Origin: Drosophila persimilis
Taxonomy: Eukaryota; Arthropoda; Insecta; Diptera; Drosophilidae
Direction: 5' to 3'
Length of the DNA: 64,000 nt
Assembly: GCF_003286085.1 (NCBI RefSeq)
Contig: NW_020825346.1
Location: forward strand, 1,178,001 to 1,242,000
Shown: positions 21,314-32,463 of the stretch, in pieces
Position numbering within the stretch: position 1 is the stretch's first letter
Layout: every line of letters starts with the position of its first letter
Notes under the pieces: model-generated
Database searches by the model: none
The model's input: the letters and a program-made list of their open reading frames with translations, nothing else
What the model was told of the DNA's origin: nothing
Made by a program: the position numbers and the translations under genes

Positions 21314-23470
21314 TTAGTAGACATAGCCGCCGTTGGTTGCATACTGAGTGTCATGACCAGTCGAGGAGGAAGCAGAGGAGTATGCGGAGGAGGAGGACGC
21401 AACGGATGAGTAGGTGGCTGCCTGCAGGTGAGCGGGCGTGACGGTGTTGCCACCAATGGCCACGGGCACATGGGTCTCGACATTGAACTCCTCGATGCCG
21501 TTCGACACGGGCTCCTGGTACAATTGGGCAGGCTTGGGCTCTCCCTGGCCATAACCGTTTACGGAATCCCCATGGAATGGAGTCGCAAGCTGATTGCTGA
21601 TCACAGCCTGACCCTGGGCATTGGCATACACGACGGACTCACGGAGTGGAGCCACAAGCTGTTTGCTGAATATAGCTTGACCCTGGACGTAGGCGGGAAT
21701 CACATCAGCTGGCCGATAGCTGCCGGCATTCGAGGCAGCCACTGAGGATCCAACTCTGGTGGCGACGGCAGCAGGTGCCTGCACCGCGGTTGCCAGAGTC
21801 TGGGTGTAGCTGTACTGGACAGCAGGAGCAGCCTGGACGGCAGCCAATGTCTGGACCCCAGCAGAGGTCTTCAGCTGCTCAGGAGTGTACTCAGCGGGCT
21901 GGTAGGAGCTCTCGTCACTTCCGGGAGCAACTTCAGCAGCCGCTGGAGCCACCAGGGCAACCTTCAGGTGGGCGGGAGTGTATTCAGCGGGTTGGTAGGA
22001 ACTCGAGTCTCCACCAGGAATGATGGTCGCCTGCTGCTGTTCCTGGACATACTTGTAGTGAGCCTCACGATCTGCCTCTGGGATGAATTGCTCGGGGGTG
22101 TAGGTGTCAGCTCCAATGCTGGGGATTGCCTGAGCAACAGAGGACTCCACCTGGACTGAAGCAACCTTCAAGTGAGCAGGAGTGTATTCAGCGGGCTGGT
22201 AGGAGCTCGAATCTCCACCAGGGATCACCTCATCAGCGGAAGACTCCACCTGGGCGGAGGCTACTTTGAGATGAGCTGGAGTATATTCAGCGGGCTGGTA
22301 GGAGCTCTCGTCACTTCCGGGAGCAACTTCGGCAGCCGCTGGAGCCGCCAGGGCTACTTTGAGATGAGCGGGAGTATATTCAGCGGGCTGGTAGGAGCTC
22401 GAGTCTCCACCAGGAATGATGGTCGCCTGCTGCTGTTCCTGGACATACTTGTAGTGAGCCTCACGATCTGCCTCTGGGATGAATTGCTCGGGGGTGTAGG
22501 TGTCGGCTCCGATGCTGGGGATTGCCTGAGCAACAGAGGACTCCACCTGCACTGAAGCCACCTTCAAGTTAGCAGGAGTGTATTCAGCGGGCTGGTAGGA
22601 GCTCGAATCTCCACCAGGGATCACCTCATCAGCGGAAGACTCCACCTGGGCGGAGGCTACTTTGAGATTAGCTGGAGTATATTCAGCGGGCTGGTAGGAG
22701 CTCGAGTCTCCACCTGGTATGATGGTCGCCTGCTGCTGTTCCTGGACATACTTGTAGTGAGCCTCACGATCTGCCTCTGGGATGAATTGCTCGGGGGTGT
22801 AGGTGTCGGCTCCAATGCTGGGGATTGCATGAGCAACAGAGGACTCCACCTGAACTGAAGCCACCTTCAAGTGAGCAGGAGTGTATTCAGCGGGCTGGTA
22901 GGAGCTCGAATCTCCACCAGGGATCACCTCATCAGTGGAAGATTCCACCTGAGCGGAGGCTACTTTGAGATGAGCGGGAGTATATTCAGCGGGCTGGTAG
23001 GAGCTCGAGTCTCCACCAGGGATCACCTCATCAGCGGAAGATTCTACCTGAGTGGAGGCTACCTTAAGGTGAGCCGAAGTATATTCCGCCGGCTGGTAGG
23101 AGCTCGAATCTCCACCGGGAATCACCGCAGAGCCGGACGATTGAGTCTCAATGGAGGCCACCTTTAGATGGGCAGGGATCAGCTCTTCAGGCTGATAGCT
23201 GCTCGAATCGCCTCCCGGCACCACCGAGGCGGAGTAAGATGAGGATGAGGAGGATGAGGTCAGTCCATAGGCGCCATCTGCAGAGAGACCGAGCTTGAGG
23301 TGGCTGACATCAGCCGCCACGAGGGTCACGAAAGCCAGAGCAATGACGTATGAGATTTGCTGAAAGAAAGTGAGAGGAATATAGGAGCTAGAGCTAGAAT
23401 AGGAATTGGAGTCGGAGCTGAGGGTAACAAAAGATCCGCGGTGGTTCCCCCTAGAACCGAAACTTACCAT
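21314..23470 (-). CDS. Secreted IPGGDSSSYQPAEYTPAHLKVAS-type repeat protein, two exons
   Basis: Preferred model: ATG at 23468-23470, a 108-bp intron (donor ATG|GTAAGT, acceptor TTCTTTCAG) and exon 2 at 21314-23359, about 682 residues. Signal peptide MQISYVIALAFVTLVAA is followed by DVSHLKLGL; there is no YLPP. The body is a set of modules built on GGDSSSYQPAEYTPAHLKVAS, with VESSADEVIP linkers. Three copies of a longer block contain IGADTYTPEQFIPEADRE and HYKYVQEQQQATIIP. Another non-repetitive part (about residues 500-640) precedes the end DTQYATNGGYVY. The 108-bp intron has no stop in frame, so unspliced RNA would encode 36 extra residues ahead of the signal peptide. The splice is preferred because sites, position and resulting signal peptide match its neighbours. 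TATA box at 23512-23519. Confidence 0.85.
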   Translation of the reverse strand: MVSFGSRGNHRGSFVTLSSDSNSYSSSSSYIPLTFFQQISYVIALAFVTLVAADVSHLKLGLSADGAYGLTSSSSSSSYSASVVPGGDSSSYQPEELIPAHLKVASIETQSSGSAVIPGGDSSSYQPAEYTSAHLKVASTQVESSADEVIPGGDSSSYQPAEYTPAHLKVASAQVESSTDEVIPGGDSSSYQPAEYTPAHLKVASVQVESSVAHAIPSIGADTYTPEQFIPEADREAHYKYVQEQQQATIIPGGDSSSYQPAEYTPANLKVASAQVESSADEVIPGGDSSSYQPAEYTPANLKVASVQVESSVAQAIPSIGADTYTPEQFIPEADREAHYKYVQEQQQATIIPGGDSSSYQPAEYTPAHLKVALAAPAAAEVAPGSDESSYQPAEYTPAHLKVASAQVESSADEVIPGGDSSSYQPAEYTPAHLKVASVQVESSVAQAIPSIGADTYTPEQFIPEADREAHYKYVQEQQQATIIPGGDSSSYQPAEYTPAHLKVALVAPAAAEVAPGSDESSYQPAEYTPEQLKTSAGVQTLAAVQAAPAVQYSYTQTLATAVQAPAAVATRVGSSVAASNAGSYRPADVIPAYVQGQAIFSKQLVAPLRESVVYANAQGQAVISNQLATPFHGDSVNGYGQGEPKPAQLYQEPVSNGIEEFNVETHVPVAIGGNTVTPAHLQAATYSSVASSSSAYSSASSSTGHDTQYATNGGYVY

Positions 23471-23511
23471 GTTTGGTCTGAATCTGGTAGTGTCGAGAGG
23501 GGCGTTTCAGG

Positions 23512-23519
23512 TTTTTATA
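23512..23519 (-). promoter_or_regulatory. TATA box
   Basis: TATAAAAA on the minus strand, about 45 bases upstream of the ATG at 23470. Confidence 0.7.
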
Positions 23520-26500
23520 CCCCACACAAAAGATTAGGGCCTATGCTAATTGGAGTTTTGTTTTGGTTTCCTTTCCGTACGATTCCTACATCATTTCTGT
23601 CTGTCTTCCCATATTTTGTTTTGTCGGTTGATTTTTATTAAATTTTTGGTGAATTTGCATAGCTAACATAACAAAAGATGAGATGTGATCTTATCGTCCC
23701 CTTGCGTTTGTTCGATCCAGTCGAATCCCACCTCAACTTGATTAGAACCTCGCCATCCGCGTTTGGCCTTTCCATCAATTAAACATCGGTCCGTCCGCCT
23801 CTCCCTCTGCCTCTCCGTCTTAGTCTATAGATAGTAGCTCTCTAATAAGTCGCTAAATGGAGTCACTGATTAGCGCCTGGCAAGTTCAGCCGGGTGTCAT
23901 AATCGGCTTGCATTGGCGACGGCAGCCAGTCCACGCACTCGCCCCACTCGTCTGTCAATGTGTGTCCGCTAATTGGGACCCAAGAAATCAATCGATGGAT
24001 ACTTAAACGCACATTGATGTTGGTTATTTGGCGATGCTCAATCAAAATGCGGATTCCACTCGTATTTCTGTCATATTTTGATCTTTAAATTATGCATTTA
24101 AGTGTCCGGAATGAACTTGTTTGATACCCATTCTGAAGATATTCAAGTTGATATTTTGAGGGATGTACTCTTAAAAGATATATAGTAGAGAGTGTCTCAT
24201 AGCGAAAGGATCGTTACAACTAGACCATTACCCTAAAATATATCTCCCCCCGACTAGATCTGATGATCAGCTTTCATCATTAATCATTTATTACGGGGTA
24301 TTTTCCTAGCTGTTTTAATTTCCAATATTCTCGGCTAGATATCGGTCTAACATAATTAACGATCGTTGAACTGGGCGGCGGCAACGTTGAAAACTCGTTT
24401 ATGCCAAAAATCTGATTTAAGTTTTTTATTGATTTGTTTTGGTCTTTAGATTCAATCATTAAAATTTGGTTATATTTTTATTATATGTATATAGAAATTT
24501 GTATACAAAATTGTTGGAATTATTAACCCATTAAGGGCCAATGGGTATTTAAATACACATTACAATTATTCAACTTTTAGAATTTTAGCCACGAACTGGT
24601 AAAAGCTATTGGAATAGCTTTTTGTTTTAAGTAAATAGGAAAGATGTATCCATACGGTGATTTTTCAAACGGCATAATTTTTCGGGGTTTCACCTGTGAA
24701 AATAAAGGTTTTTCAGTGGTCCGAAGATTGAAAATCTCGCAATATGCTTTCATTGAGTTTCATATTTTTTGATATGAACTAAGTTCGTTAGGTTTCTATT
24801 CCGAAAGAACAGCTTAAACAAACGAGATGAATATCAAAGTCCCCTATTATGTGTATCAAACTGGGAATTTCCTTAAATATTCTATTGATATGCTACTTTT
24901 TGTGTTTATATTTTGATCAGTGTTCCATCGATTCCCGCCTCTTCCCATGACGTCAAGCTCCACTATTACCTCATAAATATGTAATTCGAAGTGTATTTTT
25001 AGTCCCCAATCAACATTCGCATGCAAATCCATGGTTCTAGCAACAGTGTTTGGGAGGGGACAGTGTCTGGTCTCAGAGAGATTTCGGTCTGTCTGAATCA
25101 CTGTGAGTGGCAGAGGTTCTTCATTGGGATAACCAGAACTGGTTTCTGGCTTCAGAGTGAACTTTTGGGCCTGCCTGCAAAAACTAAGAGTGCTAATGTG
25201 TTCGTGTCTCAGGCCTTAATTATATTATGAAAATTTATGCTTTAGGTTGTGTAATTAAAAAAAAAAGAACACAATCAAATAGAATTCAGGCACATCCAGT
25301 TTCGTCTTATGTGAGGAATATACGGAATTTATTGGTTTTATGTAAAATAAATTTAAGAGTCTGTCCGCCATGAAATCAGGTTGGACCACAAAAGATTTAT
25401 AATTATGGTTCGATCAGCAATATATATATATTTTTTTGGCTTATCTGTCCCTGTTATTGTCAAACAATAGATCAAGTTTATACATGCTTAAATTGATTTT
25501 ATGTACATTCGTCAGACAAACTTGTTGTTAATTTAATAAAGGTGCGGACTTCGGCTTCTTCAATTCTTCAATTCTATCAATTATATTTGCTTTCTGTGCG
25601 GTTTCAAAAAGAGACTTCCGAATAAGTTTGAAATAGTACATATATTTTGAGATATTTACTATATTCTTTATGGCATCCCTTCAATCGAGCTCTGCATATG
25701 TGATAAATGATTGAGATACATATGAATCTGTAAATCCATCTGAGAATGGATACTTTGGATAAAATTGTATGATCTGTGACGGTCATGGTGAACGTAGGTG
25801 CTCTCCATTAAGAGCTCTTAGTGTGGAAAGTTTATGTGATTCTTTTTCGGTGGCAGTGGCAGAGACGAACCCACATCTGTCTCTTTGTTGTCTGTTTGGC
25901 AGGGCCAAATGTTTGCTTGAGGTCGCTTCAGATGGGCCTCGACAGCGAGCATAAAACAATTGCGGAACCAGCGACAAACGCGACAAATTGTTTGGGCCAA
26001 CAACAGCAGCTCCAGGCACAACTCCTCCTCTAGATACTCGTACAGCTTCATCCATGTGCAAAATTAGTTGTAGAGGCTGGGCTTTGTCTGGCCTCAGTTT
26101 CAGGCACATGTGTACCAGTGTACACAGTGCATGTTGGTATGCAACGGACCAACTACGAGTATTTGCTAAGTATTTTGGCCACGTCTTGGCCTGAACCAAA
26201 CCAAACCGAACCGAACCGAACCACCGATGATTGTTTGCCTCCAGCCGCCAGCCGCCAGCCGGCAGCGATCGTTAAAAGAAAAACGAAATACAAATAAGAC
26301 AAGTACGGCGATAGCGAAGAGCTCTTAAATAACATTTGTCAAATTGCAGTAGTGTCTGTTTAACATTTTCGCAAAAATCTTTCAAAATTGAAGTACACAC
26401 TCTGCTGCCTCAGTGGCTGGCTTTGTTTTGCAACGAGTGGGACTAGTGGCAGCTTCCCGCCGGCTTCGTGGTGGGTGTGGACCGACAGCCGGAGAACGGA

Positions 26501-27418
26501 CCCCGAGAAGACGATCGTAGTCCGATGGTGGGGCTTAAACACTCATATTTACAGCGATTGATTGCATCCATAAAACACTTCTTCAACACCTTCCCCATTC
26601 ATTGGATTACCCCATAAAATAAATATTAGACTTACATCTGTAAGTCCATACCTCACTGAGCGATGACTGTCCGATCGATGGCAAATGTCTTGAGGATTGG
26701 ACATAAAACCGAACCTTAATGATCTTCAAATTAGTGCCAAATTTACCAAACTTCTACTACAATAGATTATAATTATGGACTTCTTGAATGCTTGCCCAAT
26801 AGTAAAATGTATTAGTACAGTCCATACAAATTCTAGATTTTCTACTATTCTTCGATGCATTGCCAATGGCCGATATTTGCCTGTGCCCTAGCCAATATCA
26901 TCTCTGACTTCTGGCAAATATAAGCTTGGCTCTCAATGCTAGATCAGCATGAATGCGAACTGCATTGAGATACGAGTATGCACGAGTATATTTGTAATGC
27001 AAATTCCCCTGAGAGTGGCCGAAGGGCAAACAAATTCACGGCTTAATTATTGAGGTAAACATCATGAGAAGCGCATAGAACGGTGCCGAAATTATTGAAC
27101 ATTTTCATTCGAGTGTTTCGACCCAATTTTCAGACATATGTATTTCAGATCTATGGCACACATGTAAATATCTCACTTAATTTTTGAATGATACTTTAAA
27201 ATAAAAAGATATATCATACTGATCTGGAATACCCACTGGAACTATAAAGGGACACGCCCAGAGCCCTCTGAGGAAGCCATGATGTGGAAATCGCAATTAA
27301 TTGATTGTCCAAATATTGAAACCGAAAGTCAGGGGTCGGGGATTTTTATTTTCATCATTATTGTTAATTCGTCAAAAACGACTGAAATTAATTTAGGCGA
27401 AGGTTTCTGTCGTCCACT

Positions 27419-27442
27419 GATCGGATCCGATCGGATCCGATC
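27419..27442. repeat. 24-bp perfect palindrome of ATCGGATCCG units
   Basis: Two and a half copies of a 10-bp unit that is self-complementary (core CGGATCCG), so the whole 24 bases read the same on both strands. Confidence 0.8.
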
Positions 27443-29736
27443 GGATCGGATTTTATGTAGTAGTATTGGATACTCTCAGTGTGCGGCGTCTTTCTGTGAT
27501 TACTCGGCAATATACTCACAGTTTTGCGTTCAACTCGAGTGCAAAAGGCATGGACCCTGACCTTCCTCAATGAAGAGCGAAACGTGCCAAAGTGCGGGTC
27601 GAAATGAAGTTAAATTTAATCATTGTTTTACAGCCCATAATCCATGAAAGTGAAGGGCAATGTAAGGAAGTCGTCCGCTGAGATCGCATAATGGGTTTAT
27701 GCTCTCGTACGTTTCAGTAGGTTATGAGCTCTTTCAGATGGTAGATGGAATATGAGTATCTGCTAATCAAAGCTGGATACTCAACTGTTCCACGAACATT
27801 GGTATCTTTCAATAGATTTTCTTTTTGTTTCTAAACAAAGGGAAGATTCCTTTGTAACCCATGTACTAAATCTTTGTCCGAGCATGTTCCCGGGCACTTC
27901 CCGCATAATAATGCCATCATTTTGAATGACATCTGCCATAAATTGTATCGCTTGGGGGGAACTATCTGGGCTCGAAACTTGTTTGACGAACTCAACCCGC
28001 GGCCCAACCAAAGCCAAGTAGCTGCTGGACAGTGGACGGTGGGTAAAACAACTTTAGCTGGTCGCGTAATTTGCTCGCCAATTACAAAATCAAGTTTTCC
28101 CAGATTCGAGTAGTTTCGATTACTTCGCGCGGCGGGCGCATGCGCGGCGACACTTGTTCGGGCTGGCAGCATTAAGATCGATGCGGGATCCCACTCTGAT
28201 TGGCATAATTAGTGGCATTTTTGCTGTCATCGCTGATTGTGCCGCGAAATGTCATTCAATTTGTCAATTGATTTTACGATCCACCAGGTGATATGCGCAA
28301 CTGGGTGAGACCAATCGGTAGTGAAGACATACAAATACAAGTACGTTTCGTATATATTTGGGAAGCTGCAAATAAGTACAGCTTTTATCTGAGACAATCT
28401 TCTATTCTTTAATAAATTATGTAATTCCTGAGTGGGTTGATAGAAATTTCAAGTTGATTTTACGGGATTTTTTTTCTTCTTAATTAAGGAAAGGATCTAT
28501 TGGCTTTGGGGTGCAGTTGGTTACTGATCTTAAATAAATAGTTTTAAGTCCAAAATAAATAAAATACTTTTAAATAACATTATCATTTCTTTCAAGCTAT
28601 CCACTATCAGAAAAATGAAAATATTTTATTTATGAAATATTTATCTATTGTTATACATTTTCGAATCTAAGTTCCTTTTTCTTGTCATATAATAGAGCAC
28701 CAAAGAACTGTCAATAGAGTATTTATTATTCGCAATGTTCGCTATTTTTTTTCCTTTTTTTTTGCCCCGACATCTTTTGTTCACACACCTGAGCATTTTA
28801 AAGTTTTTTTTATTTGTTTGACTATTTATTATTATGATTTATGAAGTGAGGCTGAGGCTTATTTGGTCAGTCGGCAGAGCGGGGAATCCCATTGACGCAG
28901 TCTCCGTACTCCAAGATCTTCGTAACTTCTTGTATGTGATTAGCATAATTTTGGCATAATTAAATAATTTTTGTCTGCTCTTTTGATGGTCATCGATTTG
29001 TGGCTCTAACTATTTTTGTAAGCTTTGTTCCAGGAAATAGCTTTCAACTATTGTTGAAATTGTGGCTAGCCTAGCCTAGACGGAAATATGTCTTGAAATG
29101 TCTCTGTGAGTGGAAGGGATATTCTATTATATTACATCCCTAAGCTATTCAAGTTCCAGGTATACAAATGTTATATAGATTTTGTTTAATAAATTTCAAT
29201 CTGAATGAAATGATGTAGGCCTGTTTAATTATCTAGGCCACGCCGAAAACCAGGCAACATTTTTTCTTCTTGAGCAAGACGTTTTAGTTGCCTCCCAAGA
29301 GTAGGCAATATCTTTTAATGTCCACATTTTTAAAATGAAACCGTCTTTCGTCCGCCCTCAAGAAAAGTTTTTATTGTGTATTGGTGTACTATGAGAAATT
29401 GATGTTGATGTTCTCTCATCTCTTAGGTATCGCTGCAGCTCCCCTGGACGGACAGAGCCCCTCCATTCAATTAGGACAAGTAGCGGAGGCAGTAAAATAA
29501 AAATATTGTTGCCTACTTTCAGGAGGGACCATTAACAATTAAGGAAATATCAAAGAAGTAAACTACATATCTGCTGGCTGAAAATATAAAGAGGATGCTG
29601 TTAGTTGGTGGAGGGGTGGTGCGGAAATGGGGTTGCATAAGTAAAAGGACACTAAAATATTATGTGCACATGTGGCCGCTCAACCAAAGACACAAGCCTC
29701 CCAATGACAAGACAGCAATGAAGATGAATACGATGT

Positions 29737-29758
29737 GATGATGATGATGATGATGATG
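29737..29758 (+). repeat. (GAT)n microsatellite
   Basis: Uninterrupted GAT repeat, about seven copies. Confidence 0.85.
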
Positions 29759-30633
29759 GTGGGACCGGAAACAACGACAACGACAGCCAGAAATAAAAAT
29801 CAACTTGGCAAGGCCTCAAGCCCAAAGCAATCAAGTAAAACGAGGTGCATTTAGCCCGTCGTTTTCCCCCTCTTCCCACAATTTTCCCCAGCCAGCTACC
29901 CACGCCACCATCTAGAGAAAGCCGAAAAATAATCACAAGGCGACAAAATGTTGCATATAATGCGGCTGCTTAGGAAGGACCATAAATGCCTCAAGGCACA
30001 AGAATCCGGACACGGACCAGGACCAGGACCGGCAGGATCAGCAGATGCTGCAGACTGCCTCACTAATTGATGGGTAGATGGATTGCTGGGTGGATGGATG
30101 GATAGATGGATGGTCTGACTGGGTTCGTGTTAATTATTTTGCTAAAATAATGCAACAGCAACGAAAAATTTTGACAAAATTTGATGCGATGCCGCCTCTT
30201 TCTCTCCCTCTCTTCCCCAAAAAAATAAATAGAAAAACAAAATACTGAAATGAAAAATCGCAATTTCCTGAGCTCTCTGATAACCGCCGGCTACAAAAAC
30301 ATTTTCTATATAGAAAATATAAGCGACAATAAAGAGCGGACGACAGCGTCGGCTTAATGAGTGACGGGCGGTCATATTAGATGAGATGGCGATGCGATGT
30401 GTTCCTTCCTTGTGTTAGTCTACTGTTATTAGTGTTGGTGTGGGTTTGTTTGTGTTGGTGTTGGTGAGTTATGGCGCATTAAGCCCAGCTGCGGCTGCTC
30501 TGGGAGAGAGAAAGCTGGCCATGTAGGTGTGTCGCTCTCTTCCTTTTTTTTATTTTTGGTTTTTGGGTGATTCTCTGCACTCTTCTGCTTTTGCATTTGC
30601 ATTATTCATGTGCCTGGGCAGGACAGAGGGACA

Positions 30634-30676
30634 GGGGATTGGGAATTGGGGGTTGGGGGTTGGGGGTTGGGGGTGG
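30634..30676 (+). repeat. G-tract repeat, G-quadruplex candidate
   Basis: Six or more consecutive runs of 3-5 G separated by ATT, AATT or TT (unit GGGGGTT). This satisfies the usual G4 pattern several times over. Confidence 0.8.
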
Positions 30677-31336
30677 TGGTTGCGAGAGAGAGCGAAGCCG
30701 CGGTAGTTTTATTTTAAAGCCCAAACGTTCATAAAAACCAAGCCCCAGACAAGTGCAGTTTGCTGTCGTAGGAGGCTGTCGTGTGCATTGGCAGAGGGTG
30801 AGAGTAATACCCTATAATTAAGCAATAATCGGTCAATATCGCTTGACTGCATAGAGAAGAATGTCATTCGTCTATGCCAATACGAAATACAGGATAATTT
30901 TGCAGTGTTTTCCTCAGTTTTCTTCAGACATTGGATTGTCTAGGGAGTGCACTCGTACATATGTATTATTTAGGTACGACAAAAACTACCAAAGGCAAAG
31001 AAATTATGAGAATTCGAATATATGTTTCTTTATTTTCTAGCTTAAGCAGGTGGCTGAAAAGAGCCAAGGCGCCCCCTCTTTAGAGCTTAGAAAAACCTTA
31101 AAATAAACAACGAATAACTATTAATTTCTTCATGGATTCTTAACATACAGGACTCGCTCTGATTCTTCCGAATTAACATTTTATTCCGTTATCCGAAAGA
31201 GTATTCTGTGGCCATGGACTACCCCGAGTGAAAGCCTCTTTCTGTGATGGCCCCCACTCCCTCTGAGCCATTCTTGTTGCATTTTACGTTCGCTGGCTGA
31301 ACGCTTTTGATGGCCTTTTTGGGGTCTAACGGGTAC

Positions 31337-31409
31337 GTCCGTCCGTCCGTCGGTCCGCCCGTCCGTCGGTCCGCCAGTCCGTCGGTCCGCCCGTCCGCCC
31401 GTTCGTTCG
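31337..31409 (+). repeat. 16-bp minisatellite (GTCCGTCGGTCCGCCC)
   Basis: Three near-identical 16-bp units at 31345-31392 flanked by GTCC and GTTC tetranucleotide runs, so it grew from a simple GTCC repeat. Confidence 0.85.
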
Positions 31410-32429
31410 TAGTGTGTTGATGGTGATGACAGCAGAAGAGACATCTCGTCGACGTGCGGGGCCCCGTCATGATGAAGTTGTCGTTCATCGCAATGATGGA
31501 ACCAGGAGCTACGAGGACGGGGACGTCTGCTTTGCTGCCGCTCTGCTCGTTAACTTTCCTTTAAGTCAAGTTGTTTGACAATCTACCAAGGAACCAACCA
31601 ACCACCAGAAGCCACAAGAAACCACAAGAAACCACCAGCAACCATCCCATCCCAGGGCATCCCAGCGATGCATTCAAGATGCGATGGAACAGGGATAAAA
31701 AGTGTTATAAATTGCATTTAGTGTCGGGGCACGTCATTGCTGATTTGTTATGGCTGCCACAGGGTAACGGACGGGCCAGGCAAAAGGTCAACCTCAAGGC
31801 ATTAACAATGGCTTCTGTCTATCCCCCAAGTCCCAGTCCCAGTCGCAGTCGCAGATCAGATCGGATCCTCCTGCTCCTGCTGCTGATGGTGCTACTGCTG
31901 CGCCCACTCCTGCCCCTCCTGCCTCCAGCTGCATATGCAAATTGTGTTGAAAATGATGCGATGCGTTCTGGAATTTGGAATTGTTTACAAATTTCCTACA
32001 AAACGGCTAGCGGGAGGCACAGCCGATAGAGAGGCAACAGAGACAGAGAGATGGTATGGGGATGAGGGAGGCGCAACAGGCCTAGATATGCTAAAATAAA
32101 ACTCCAAGTCATAAACTAAAGACTTTGTTTACAAATTAAATGCAGCATGCAACAAGCGACATCTTCATCCACAATCCACATCCACAGATCCACAGAGATC
32201 CCAAGACCCAGAGCCAAAGCCAGAGACCAGACCCAGAGACTGTTCATGGGCTCGTCTGTCTGTCCGCTCGTAGATATGCGAGTGCAGATACAGGATGGGG
32301 ACGGGGGGAAGCCTCTGCTTATGAATGCGATTCCCCATTCCCCTAACCCTCAATCGCTCGCTGGCGGGCCGGGCCTCTTGCTCCTGGCGCTTGGGTGTGA
32401 TGTGTCCGTCCCACTGTCTGAGGGTCCGC

Positions 32430-32463
32430 TCTCCCTCTCCCTCTCTCTCTCTCTCTCACTCTT
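32430..32463 (+). repeat. CT-rich simple repeat
   Basis: CTCTCC units passing into a pure CT run. Confidence 0.8.

Noticed and set aside
25783..26199. 138-codon minus-strand frame in the gene-poor region
   Set aside because: Composition looks random, frames on the other strand are nearly as long, no domain recognised.
31571..32029. 152-codon plus-strand frame with a Leu-rich segment resembling a signal peptide (from the ATG at 31808)
   Set aside because: The Leu run comes from CTGCTCCTG repeats, the rest has no domain. It could be a first exon of an unseen gene, but nothing in the sequence confirms this.
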